DNA from: Planctomycetota bacterium
GTDB lineage: Bacteria; Planctomycetota; Planctomycetia; Pirellulales; Thermoguttaceae
Length of the DNA stretch: 20,760 nucleotides
NCBI GenBank assembly: GCA_021784975.1
Contig: JAJYGU010000415.1
Location: forward strand, 1 to 20,760
Reading direction: 5' to 3'
Shown here: positions 16,201 through 20,760 of the stretch, one piece after another
How positions within the stretch are numbered: position 1 is the first letter of the stretch
Layout of the letters: every line of letters starts with the position of its first letter
Made by a program: the position numbers and the translations under genes
The notes under the pieces: generated by a model
What the model was told of the DNA's origin: nothing
Database searches by the model: none
Seen by the model: only the letters and a program-made list of their open reading frames with translations

Positions 16201-17238
16201 TACACCGTCCGCTACACTACCGGCTCGGTGACCGTCACGCCGGCCCCGTTGACCGTCAGCGCCGACAACAAATGGATGCTGCGAGGCGCCACCCCGACGT
16301 CGTTGCCCTTGACGGTCAGCTACGCGGGCTTTGTCAACGGCGACACGGCCGCCCGCCTGACCGTGAAGCCGGTCGCGACCACTATGGCCACCTCAGCCAG
16401 CCCGGCGGGAAGCTATCTCATCACCGCCAAGGGCGCGGTGGACGCCGACTATCGCTTTACCTACAAGGCCGGGGTCCTGACTGCCGAGCCGACGCTCAAT
16501 GCGGTCTATCTGATGCCCGATCCGTTGAGCGCCGCCAGCCCCGCCGAGAATATCCTCTATATTTGGGGCACGGCAGGCAACGACACGATTGCCGTCAACT
16601 CGACCAGCAGCCCCTACACGGTCTCGGTGACGGTCAACGGAGTGCCCAGGGGGACCTTCGGTTCGGCCGGCCAGCAGATCAGTCGGATCGTGGCCCACGG
16701 GCTGAGCGGAAACGACTCGATGACCGTCTCGCCCAGCGTGACGCAGTCGGCCTGGCTCTACGGCGACCGCGGCAGTGTGGATAACCTCTCGGGCGGCGGG
16801 GGCGCGACGTATCTGTTTGGAGGCATCGGGCGCAACACGCTGACGGGCGGGGCGGGGCCGAGCATCATCATCGGCGGCGCCGGCAGCGGCACGCTGACCG
16901 GCGGCAGCGGCGACGCCATTCTCATCGGCGGAACCACGATCTACAATCCCGCCACGCCCATTGACACCAGCAAGGACAAGGCCCTGCTGGCGATCATGAA
17001 CGAGTGGAGCGACACGTCAACCGACTATGCAACCCGCGTGGCCCACCTCACGGGCACTCAGTCGGGCGGGCAGAACGGTCCGTATTTGCTGAGGGCCGGC
17101 AGTACGGTCCTGAGAACCGCTGCCGTGGATTTGCTGGTCAGTAGCGACGCAAGTGCCTACGACTTGTTCTTCAAGTCGCCCGCCGACACCATCTCCCCAA
17201 CTAATAAGAACCCCGCCGACAAGACGTTCTTCATCTGA
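10291..17238 (+). CDS. Multidomain exported protein: sedolisin peptidase, beta-helix with nested PqaA-type hydrolase, MBG and RTX-like tail
   Basis: The 2315-residue product is probably exported and catalytic. After a basic start and VEALEQRTLLS (28-38) comes an S53 peptidase (about 71-435) with Glu166, Asp170, oxyanion Asp247 and Ser354 in GGTSFACP, plus the calcium-site pattern DIT...GPGYD (402-421). Three Ig-like domains follow (about 441-750), then the first part of a right-handed beta-helix (751-948, with PGSLRQAI). Next is a complete PhoPQ-activated-pathogenicity-related alpha/beta hydrolase (about 949-1407; candidate triad Ser1146 in GASKRGW, Asp1251, His1280), and the beta-helix then resumes (1408 to about 1520). 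Two more Ig-like domains, four MBG modules and the shared tail complete it. Separate termination and its own ribosome binding site suggest it is not tightly coupled to the upstream gene. Substrates are unknown; degradation of external polymers is inference. The domain calls rest on visible motifs. Confidence 0.93.
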   Translation: MKPAKSVWRSRGSKHSRKVLPGRTRLSVEALEQRTLLSVLLPAGGNLRPDFVIYHANGPDASSGSASPSGYTPTQIETAYGINAITDGGVAQQGAGETIAIVDAFDDPNMVSSSAANFSTSDLHQFDLMYGLPEPAGFFTKVDQNGGTSYPTPATPDPVNGGWATEISLDVEWAHSLAPMAKIILVEAADDSMTNLAAAVQWAGQSSGAQVVSMSFGGDEANGETSLDSGLVSPAGYGVTYLAATGDNGAPSGYPAYSPNVVAVGGTSLTLDASGNYGSEAGWAGSAGGLSLYESQPAYQQGLVIHNGANVISAGGMRANPDVSFDADPATGVPVYDSYDFGSSTPWTPIGGTSFACPAWASLVAITDEIRASHGLGSLDGSSQTLPYLYQLYANKPGDFNDITSGTSLGSPNYSAGPGYDLVTGIGTPKADSVVYDLAAAPITVTSSTPAGGAVVTTPPTSFSLQFSEPISASSLQAGDLTVNSLPANSVSLSADGLTATFTYTTSPVTALGVQSIDMAAGLVAKADGLPGSNLAFHATFNYDQNPTVTINVAAGQPDPTSTSPIDFTAVFSEPVTDFTNSGVILSGTAGATTAIVTGSGTTYDVAVSGMTGSGTVIAAISAGAAQDSNGLTNTASTSTDNTVSYNVVAPTVTIDQAADQPDPTSSVPINFTVVFSEPVTGFRTGEVTLSGSAGATIATVTGSGATYNVAVSGMTADGTVIASIPAGVAQDANGVSNLASTSADNTVTYSASLLVVTNTNDSGPGSLRQAILDANAHPNGATPDEIDFDIPGGGAHVIQPLSPLPVINDPVIINGYSQPGASQNTAPSGDNAVLLIVLDGSQAGTANGLAITAGGSTVEGLVIDHFAENGIALGDGGGNVIAGNFLGVGPNGATVTGNGGYGVLVANNSANNQIGTSGAADVADRNIISGNGKGGVELAGLSQSNVVTPATPENVDPSALDAYVSAPDPSFSHTLATTLTGSVGGVNYTDYVYDMVSQTWDPQGMVLGNPQWHHWLQVIVPANLNPSATTAFLYISGGSTSSTPPTSAEPETAAVAVQSGTIGVYLPDVPNEPQQFLDEPWNHSEDQIVAYTFDKFLNTGDTSWIAYLPMVNSVIKAMDTVQAVVPTQAASSGVTISHFVLTGASKRGWTTQLATAVDPKSRVVAMIPMVSDLPDLGQSMEYQHEFYQGLTGPSMDQGYTVEIEDYIHYNVISRLGTPNGQILASIVDPAAYQDRANMSVPKFYLDATQDEFFVPGSAMFYIQGMNGPTYLRYVENADHGLNSDAAQDDMNFYTAVIDGLTLPTYTWSITNDGQIISLNNTNASLPPTQVLLWQATNPTDRDFRALLQPSTPTWTSTTLSDLGGGKYQANLSTPASGATGAMIEVLYNVGGMQLSFTTAVTVVSALGTTSNLVQGNYIGADASGTVVLGNTGDGVHIDNTAAALVAGNLIFGSSGNGISISGDGALDTTVQGNTIAYGGAAGVAVSGATCAGNRIESNSIYANHAGIELLDGANAAASAPTISAAEPGTTTTVSGALSSTANTAFTLDFYANPALDLSGQAEGQQYLGSITVSTDASGNASFHTTLAAATTAGEWITATATDPAGNTSQFSGSATATYATTTTITPIPPQGSFYGQTATFTATVSTGLVNLTPTGSVDFVIDGSDRGASAVQPDGTTSLSLSTLAVGTHTVQAIYSTDSPSEFHDSSATISFLVNRAPLLIYADNQSKTYGRANPTLTYESSGLVGSDSLTSIGLALHLRITTIATIKSHVNGGPYPIYVTGPAQWGNYAITYQAGALTIDPATTLVLTADNKAMVYETASVPALTFHASGFVAGDTVASLTQKPALGLAVPADSNAGVHTGAIIFTAPPVDADYGPITYVPGTLTITPALLTITAANQTVTYGAANLPTALNSPAAYTVRGLVNGDTWPGVMVTAPTLTTTWRPSGLGSHVAGGPYRIYIGNAKASSNYTVRYTTGSVTVTPAPLTVSADNKWMLRGATPTSLPLTVSYAGFVNGDTAARLTVKPVATTMATSASPAGSYLITAKGAVDADYRFTYKAGVLTAEPTLNAVYLMPDPLSAASPAENILYIWGTAGNDTIAVNSTSSPYTVSVTVNGVPRGTFGSAGQQISRIVAHGLSGNDSMTVSPSVTQSAWLYGDRGSVDNLSGGGGATYLFGGIGRNTLTGGAGPSIIIGGAGSGTLTGGSGDAILIGGTTIYNPATPIDTSKDKALLAIMNEWSDTSTDYATRVAHLTGTQSGGQNGPYLLRAGSTVLRTAAVDLLVSSDASAYDLFFKSPADTISPTNKNPADKTFFI
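10501..11601 (+). other. S53 sedolisin-type serine-carboxyl peptidase domain
   Basis: The sedolisin residues are in order: Glu166 and Asp170 in ATEISLDVEW (the E-x3-D spacing of the family), Asp247 in AATGDNGAPSG, and Ser354 in IGGTSFACP. The FNDITSGTS and PGYDLVTGIGTP segments near the end match the family's calcium site. A subtilisin is less likely because the SGTSMAxP and catalytic His motifs are absent. Only about 30 residues separate the sorting motif from the catalytic core, so the usual prodomain of roughly 200 residues is missing. Confidence 0.88.
11614..12540 (+). repeat. Three Ig-like domains, two of them a tandem duplicate
   Basis: The first domain (to about 11928) has the SbsA-type pattern VTSSTPAGGAV...FSEPISASSL. 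The next two (about 11929-12237 and 12238-12540) are near copies that share QPDPTS, VVFSEPVT, TVTGSG, YNVAVSGMT, GTVIA, AGVAQD and DNTV. They look like bacterial Ig-like domains that space the peptidase from the beta-helix. Confidence 0.75.
12541..13134 (+). other. Right-handed beta-helix, N-terminal part
   Basis: The segment starts with VVTNTNDSGPGSLRQAILDAN, the typical cap of this beta-helix class. It continues with short Asn/Gly-rich rungs such as GLAITAGGSTVEGLVIDHF, GGNVIAGNFLGVGPNG and NIISGNGKGGVELAG. It stops in mid-rung at SNVV, where the hydrolase begins. Confidence 0.78.
13135..14511 (+). other. PhoPQ-activated-pathogenicity-related (PqaA-type) alpha/beta hydrolase domain
   Basis: About 459 residues show the family's landmarks: TYTWSITNDGQ near the end, FVLTGASKRGWTTQLATAVD holding the nucleophile elbow (Ser1146), FYLDATQDEFF (Asp1251) and YVENADHGL (His1280). 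The triad order Ser-Asp-His and the complete length suggest an active enzyme. PqaA-type proteins are serine-hydrolase-fold proteins normally made as stand-alone secreted proteins; their substrate is not settled. Here the domain sits inside a beta-helix. Confidence 0.85.
14512..14847 (+). other. Right-handed beta-helix, C-terminal part
   Basis: The rung pattern resumes abruptly with TTSNLVQGNYIGADASGTVV and continues LGNTGDGVHIDNTAAALVAG, LIFGSSGNGISISGDG, TTVQGNTIAYGG and NRIESNSIYANHAGIELLDG. Joined to the segment that ends at 13134, it gives a normal continuous beta-helix. Confidence 0.78.
14848..15441 (+). other. Two Ig-like domains after the beta-helix
   Basis: The first domain (APTISAAEPGTTTTVSGALS to the SQFSGSATATY end) is of the kind that often closes this beta-helix class, with FTLDFYANP and GEWITATATDPAGNTSQFS. 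The second, from TTTTITPIPPQGSFYGQTAT to ISFLVNRA, is an Ig-like repeat of the type that opens the first giant protein. Both are probably spacers. Confidence 0.68.
15442..16494 (+). repeat. Four MBG-type modules of the second giant protein
   Basis: Modules start PLLIYADNQSKTYGR, TLVLTADNKAMVYE, LLTITAANQTVTYGA and PLTVSADNKWMLRG, and end with strands such as YQAGALTIDPA and YVPGTLTITPA. The last three line up in order with the last three MBG modules of the first giant protein. Confidence 0.85.
16495..17235 (+). other. Shared C-terminal tail: RTX-like glycine-rich module, second protein
   Basis: The tail starts NAVYLMPDP as in the first protein and keeps LSGGGGATYLFGGIGRNTL, SIIIGGAGSGTL, LIGGTTIYNP, ALLAIMNEWSDTSTDYATRV, HLTG, AVDLL and DTIS in the same order. 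The calcium-binding Asp positions of RTX repeats are largely replaced here too. Two independent copies of the same layout argue for a conserved role, probably export or anchoring. Confidence 0.77.
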
Positions 17239-17305
17239 GCCAAGGCGGTGCGGTAAAGCCGCCGCGGGTCAGGAACGCCGTGGCTGAAAGTGCGCCGGGC
17301 CGCTA

Positions 17306-17408
17306 CTAGGCGGCCGTCCAGGAACAAGTTGGGGACTGTCCCAATTTTCGTCCGACGAAAATGGGACTGTCCCCTTGGCGAAAGTGGAAGTTGTTGCTGG
17401 ACGGCCGC
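17306..17408. repeat. Nested palindrome filling the convergent spacer; possible bidirectional terminator or mobile repeat
   Basis: Outer arms GCGGCCGTCCAG (17310-17321) and CTGGACGGCCGC (17397-17408) are perfect inverted complements, with AACAA and TTGTT just inside. The inner hairpin 17331-17374 has GGGGACTGTCCC at the left and GGGACTGTCCCC at the right, around ATTTTCGTC-C-GACGAAAAT. The outer right arm reaches the first base of the minus-strand stop codon. A weak GGCGG/CCGCC hairpin (17244-17263) precedes it. The inner core resembles repeats I remember from planctomycete spacers; that is memory, not a search. Confidence 0.7.
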
Positions 17409-20400
17409 TAGGCTTCGGCCTGCAACTCCCCAGCGGCGGCGGCCAGGGTGTCGTAGAGATCTTCCAACTGCCCGATGTCGACCGACGAAAAGGCCACTCG
17501 GATGTCGCGGTCGCCGTCGGCGATCACCCCCACGCCGTATTTCTCCAACAGGTGTTTACGGTAGGTCTCGGCGTCCAGCCCTTTGAGCTTCAGGCACATG
17601 AAATATCCGGCGTTGAAGGGATAGGGCTGCCAGCAGGCGGCGTATTTGGGCGAGGCCAGGATCTCTTGCACTTTTCGGGCTCGAGCGGCCAGGGTGGCCC
17701 GTTTCTCCTGTTGTTGCACCTGCAGGGCCGGCTTGGCCATCGCCTTGGCCAGCACCGACTGGGCGACGTGCGAGCAGTTGGAGACCGCGCTGCGGATGGC
17801 CCCGGCCACCTTCTTTTCCAGGGCCTGGTAGAGCGATTCGACGCTCAAGAAGGCCTTGGCCCCAAAGGTCAACATTCCCATCCGCAGGCCCCAGACAAAC
17901 TCCTCTTTGGTCGGGCCGTCGACCTTGACCGCCAGCAGCCGCTCGTGGAGCCCGGCCAAGTGGGCGAACAACGATTCCTGGGCCACCTCCTGGTTGTAAA
18001 ACAGCCCGAAATAGGCGTCGTCGGTCACCACCACCAGATTGCGGCCCTCATCGGCCGCTTCGCGGAGAACCGCGGTGACCTGCTTGATCTCCGACTGGGT
18101 GATGGAATAGCCGGTCGGGTTGTTGGGAAAGTTCAAGATCAGGATGGTCTTCCAACTGCCGGCCCGAGTGGCTAGCGCCTGCCGGAGCCACTCCACGTTG
18201 AAGCCGCCGGCCGAGTTGAAGAACGGATAGACACCGAGCTGCGCCCGGTGCCGCACGCCAAAGAGCAGCTCGTAATTCTCCCAATACTTATCGGGCAACA
18301 GCACCACGTCGTCCTTGTCGACGAACAAGTCGCCCACCAGGCTCAAGGCGTGGGTGACACCGCCGGTGACGACGGGGATGGAAATCGCCTTGCCGGCCAG
18401 GCTGGGGTTCTTCCGCACCAGCTCGTCGCGCCACCGCTTCCGCAGATCGGGCCGGCCGGTGGCCGGGGCGTAGGTCAGCGCCTCGGCGGGCGTCAGGCCG
18501 TGGAAGTATTCCATCACCGACGGCAGGAACATGGGCTTGCCGTCTTCCCGGGCAATGCCGATGGTGGCGTCGTAGCGTTTGGCCTTCTCCTTGGCCTCGG
18601 CGCTCTGGGCCAGGATCCCTTTGGGGAAATAGAGGCGTTTCCCCAGATCCGAGAGCATGCCGAAGACGTGGGGGTTCTCGCGCTGGATCACCTCGTTGAG
18701 CTCGGCGGCCAAGGGTCGGATTTCCGTGCCCGGCTTCAGCAACGAGATGGGCGAGCGGAGCCGCTGCCGCAAGGCGTCGAGCTGTTCGCACATCGCCGGC
18801 GGGAGCCGCTTGCCGAACTGCTCGAAGAAGGTGGCGATGTTGTCGCTTTCCTCGTACCAGTCGGCCCGATCCACCGCCAGCAGCTCCTCCAGGTTTTCAG
18901 CGGAGACGTTCAGCCCCGTCAGGTCCAGGCTCTCGGTAGTGGGGACGTAGCCGATGGGCGTCTTGACGGCGTCGGCCTCGCCGCGGCAGCGATCGAGGAT
19001 CCATTCGATGACCCGCAAGTTCTCGCCATAGCCCGGCCAGAGGAAATTGCCCTGCTCGTCGGTGCGGAACCAGTTGACGTGGAAGATCTTCGGGGGGTTG
19101 GCCATCCGCCGGCCCATATTGAGCCAGTGCTCGAAATAGTCGCCCATGTGGTAGCCGCAGAAAGGGAGCATGGCCATTGGGTCGCGGCGGACCTCGCCCA
19201 GCTTGCCGAATTGGGCGGCGGTCCGCTCCGAGGCCATGGTGGCCCCGACGAACACGCCGTGCTCCCAGTCGAAGGCCTCGTAGACCAGCGGGGCCAGGTG
19301 TGCCCGGCGGCCGCCGAAGACGATGGCCGAGATGGGCACGCCGTGATGGTGCTCGGTGCGGAAGGAATGTGAGGGGCATTGGGTCAGCGGGGCGGTGAAG
19401 CGGCTGTTGGGGTGGGCGCCAAGGATTGGCTTGCCCTGCTGGTCTTTCATGCCCGCCTTCCAGGGCCGGCCCTGCCAATCCCAGCCTTCGGCGGGCGGCT
19501 GGCCGTCGCCGCCTTCCCACCACACGCTGCCGTCTTTGCCGAGCACCACGTTGGTGAAGATGGTCTTGCTGCGGATGGTCTTCATCATGTTCGGGTTGCT
19601 CTTCGTGTTCGTGCCGGGAGCCACGCCGAAGAAACCGGTCTCCGGATTGATGGCCCACAGCCGGCCGTCGGTGTCGATCCGCATCCAGGCGATGTCGTCG
19701 CCGACGGTCCAGATGCGATATCCCTTGGCTTTCAAGCCCTCCGGCGGCAGGAGCATGGCCAGATTGGTCTTGCCGCAGGCGCTGGGAAAGGCGGCGGCGA
19801 CGTATTCCACCCGCCCCTCCGGGTTTTCCACTCCCATGACCAGCATGTGCTCGGCCAGCCAACCTTCCCGCCGGCTCAGGTGGCTGGCGATCCGCAGGGC
19901 CAGGCACTTTTTGCCCAACAGCACATTGCCGCCATAGCCCGAGCCGACGCTCCAAATGGTGTTGTCCTCGGGGAAGTGCAGAATCAGCCGGCGGTCGATA
20001 TCGAGATCGGCCTTGCCGTGCAGACATCGAGTGAATTGCCCGCCCGCGCCGAGCTGCTTCAACACACTGGCCCCGACGTGGGTCATGATCCGCATGTTGA
20101 GCACGACGTAAATACTGTCGGTCAGCTCCACCCCGATCTTGCTGAAGGGCGAACCGACCGGCCCCATCGAAAAGGGGATGACGTACATGGTGCGTCCCCG
20201 CATCGAGCCGGCGAAGATCGGGCGGGCCCGCCGATACCCTTCTTCCGGCGACATCCAGTTGTTGGTCGGCCCGGCGTCCTCTTTCAAGGTGGTGCAGATG
20301 TAGGTCAAGTCTTCGGTACGGGCGACGTCGTTGACCGCCGTGCGGTGGTATAGGCAGCCGGGGAGCTTCTCCTGGTTCAACAAGACGATCTCGCCGGTGG

Positions 20401-20524
20401 CCGCCGCCTCGGCGGTGAGGCACTCTTTCTCGTCTTCCGAGCCGTCGATCCAAACGATGTGGTCCGGCTGGCACATCCGGGCCATCTCCTCCACCCACGC
20501 CTGCAATTCGCGATGCTGGTTCAC
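17408..20524 (-). CDS. pckG: Fusion of GTP-type phosphoenolpyruvate carboxykinase and PLP aminotransferase
   Basis: A single 1038-residue frame carries two cytosolic enzymes. Residues 1-592 are GTP-dependent PEPCK (oxaloacetate + GTP to PEP + CO2 + GDP): GSGYGGN (194-200), metal ligands Lys206, His226 and Asp277, P-loop FPSACGKTN with reactive Cys250, kinase-2 GDDIAWM (275-281), FGGRR (403-407) and guanine-site FLWPGYGEN (494-502). Residues 593-1038 are a class I/II aminotransferase: NFPNNPTGYS (798-807), DDAYF (835-839), PLP Lys873 in TKEEFVWGLRMG and the carboxylate-site Arg1009 in DIRVAF. The linker is roughly 15 residues, with no in-frame ATG and no credible internal ribosome site. I chose the GTG at 20524 because MNQHRELQAWVEEMA matches the usual PEPCK N-terminus and AGGAGG lies 12 nt upstream. 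The 78 possible upstream residues look non-coding. The amino substrate is unknown; aspartate would feed oxaloacetate to PEPCK. Confidence 0.93.
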   Translation of the reverse strand: MNQHRELQAWVEEMARMCQPDHIVWIDGSEDEKECLTAEAAATGEIVLLNQEKLPGCLYHRTAVNDVARTEDLTYICTTLKEDAGPTNNWMSPEEGYRRARPIFAGSMRGRTMYVIPFSMGPVGSPFSKIGVELTDSIYVVLNMRIMTHVGASVLKQLGAGGQFTRCLHGKADLDIDRRLILHFPEDNTIWSVGSGYGGNVLLGKKCLALRIASHLSRREGWLAEHMLVMGVENPEGRVEYVAAAFPSACGKTNLAMLLPPEGLKAKGYRIWTVGDDIAWMRIDTDGRLWAINPETGFFGVAPGTNTKSNPNMMKTIRSKTIFTNVVLGKDGSVWWEGGDGQPPAEGWDWQGRPWKAGMKDQQGKPILGAHPNSRFTAPLTQCPSHSFRTEHHHGVPISAIVFGGRRAHLAPLVYEAFDWEHGVFVGATMASERTAAQFGKLGEVRRDPMAMLPFCGYHMGDYFEHWLNMGRRMANPPKIFHVNWFRTDEQGNFLWPGYGENLRVIEWILDRCRGEADAVKTPIGYVPTTESLDLTGLNVSAENLEELLAVDRADWYEESDNIATFFEQFGKRLPPAMCEQLDALRQRLRSPISLLKPGTEIRPLAAELNEVIQRENPHVFGMLSDLGKRLYFPKGILAQSAEAKEKAKRYDATIGIAREDGKPMFLPSVMEYFHGLTPAEALTYAPATGRPDLRKRWRDELVRKNPSLAGKAISIPVVTGGVTHALSLVGDLFVDKDDVVLLPDKYWENYELLFGVRHRAQLGVYPFFNSAGGFNVEWLRQALATRAGSWKTILILNFPNNPTGYSITQSEIKQVTAVLREAADEGRNLVVVTDDAYFGLFYNQEVAQESLFAHLAGLHERLLAVKVDGPTKEEFVWGLRMGMLTFGAKAFLSVESLYQALEKKVAGAIRSAVSNCSHVAQSVLAKAMAKPALQVQQQEKRATLAARARKVQEILASPKYAACWQPYPFNAGYFMCLKLKGLDAETYRKHLLEKYGVGVIADGDRDIRVAFSSVDIGQLEDLYDTLAAAAGELQAEA
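17411..18748 (-). other. Aminotransferase half of the fusion
   Basis: This 446-residue half is as long as a stand-alone fold-type I aminotransferase and has every expected PLP residue. Its opening (NPHVFGMLSDLGKRLYFPKG and ILAQSAEAKEKA) differs from classical AspC and resembles a separate bacterial group that I recognise only loosely. Substrate specificity therefore stays open. Confidence 0.88.
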
Positions 20525-20536
20525 GTGTCGCCCAAG

Positions 20537-20542
20537 CCTCCT
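20537..20542 (-). promoter_or_regulatory. Shine-Dalgarno site of the fusion gene
   Basis: AGGAGG on the minus strand lies 12 nt before the GTG start. The distance is a little long, but it is the only strong site near the expected N-terminus, and it supports GTG over the upstream ATG codons. Confidence 0.6.
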
Positions 20543-20558
20543 GAATTGGCCCCATGCT

Positions 20559-20570
20559 CGAAGCGCTTCG
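20559..20570. promoter_or_regulatory. Perfect 12-bp palindrome in the leader of the fusion gene
   Basis: CGAAGCGCTTCG is its own reverse complement. It lies between the promoter-like site and the Shine-Dalgarno sequence. It could be an operator or a short hairpin; nothing in the sequence tells which. Confidence 0.35.
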
Positions 20571-20615
20571 CCGGGCCCCCCTATGGACCCGGTGCGTCCG
20601 GTTCCGAGCACAGTT

Positions 20616-20644
20616 AGTATGCTCGCCTTGGCCGGCGATTGCAA
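20616..20644 (-). promoter_or_regulatory. Sigma-70-like promoter candidate for the fusion gene
   Basis: On the minus strand TTGCAA (20639-20644) and CATACT (20616-20621) are 17 bases apart, each matching four of six consensus positions. The predicted start would leave a leader of about 85 nt. The remaining bases 20645-20760 hold no gene or clear signal that I can see. Confidence 0.4.
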
Positions 20645-20760
20645 GGGGCCGAGATTTGGGTCAGCAGTTCCGCAACTGGAGGTTGGTGGGGGTGGCGCCG
20701 TGAGTGAAATGCGCATGAAACGCTGACTTGTGCGGTACGAGTGGCGGCGTGAGACCAAGC

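Noticed and set aside
17290..17586. Small plus-strand frame of 98 codons with the string LGTVPIFVRRKWDCPL
   Set aside because: It is a reading of the palindromic repeat that runs into the antisense of the aminotransferase. Such strings recur as spurious ORFs from this kind of repeat.
18740..18800. Fusion as an artefact of a missed stop or a separate aminotransferase start
   Set aside because: The frame is open throughout, no ATG or GTG lies in the linker, and the only in-frame TTG has no ribosome binding site. A sequencing error cannot be fully excluded without reads.
20525..20758. N-terminal extension of the PEPCK fusion by 78 residues to an ATG at 20758
   Set aside because: The extra residues (Pro/Ser/Gly-rich) do not look like PEPCK, they cross the promoter-like site and Shine-Dalgarno sequence, and the GTG at 20524 gives the family's usual start.

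Overview
The window is GC-rich, densely coding bacterial DNA that looks planctomycete, probably Pirellulales-like. The main clues are two giant secreted-type proteins that both open with a basic stretch and an LEPR-XLL-type sorting motif (LEPLEQRQLLS and VEALEQRTLLS), carry MBG, Ig and propeller repeats, and end in the same glycine-rich, RTX-like tail. The spacers are also rich in palindromes of a kind I associate with planctomycete genomes. The lineage call is inference from these signatures; no rRNA or other marker gene is present.

Layout. (1) 14-10063 (+) encodes a 3349-residue surface protein: an Ig-like domain, about 17 MBG-type modules, and three seven-bladed beta-propellers (21 blades). 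Two propellers form a tandem duplicate, and the propellers sit inside split MBG modules. (2) 10064-10290 is a 227-base spacer packed with inverted repeats, including a terminator-like hairpin with a T-run. (3) 10291-17238 (+) encodes a 2315-residue multidomain protein: an S53 (sedolisin) peptidase with all key residues, Ig-like domains, a right-handed beta-helix interrupted by a complete PhoPQ-activated-pathogenicity-related (PqaA-type) alpha/beta hydrolase, more Ig and MBG modules, and the shared tail. (4) 17239-17407 is a convergent spacer built around a large nested palindrome. (5) 17408-20524 (-) encodes a GTP-type phosphoenolpyruvate carboxykinase (PEPCK) fused in frame to a fold-type I PLP aminotransferase (1038 residues). 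It has a recognisable promoter-like site, a Shine-Dalgarno sequence and a perfect 12-bp palindrome upstream.

How the parts work together. The two plus-strand genes are paralogues in architecture: both have the sorting motif, and their last three MBG modules and C-terminal tail are colinear, while the heads differ completely. This suggests a common export or anchoring route with swappable functional heads, one for binding (propellers) and one for catalysis (peptidase plus serine hydrolase plus beta-helix). Three domain insertions into repeat modules point to evolution by nesting whole domains inside repeats. The minus-strand gene is unrelated central metabolism. It joins a PEP/oxaloacetate enzyme to a transaminase, so an amino-acid/oxoacid step and a PEP-forming step lie on one chain.

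No tRNA, rRNA, CRISPR array, transposase or phage gene was seen.
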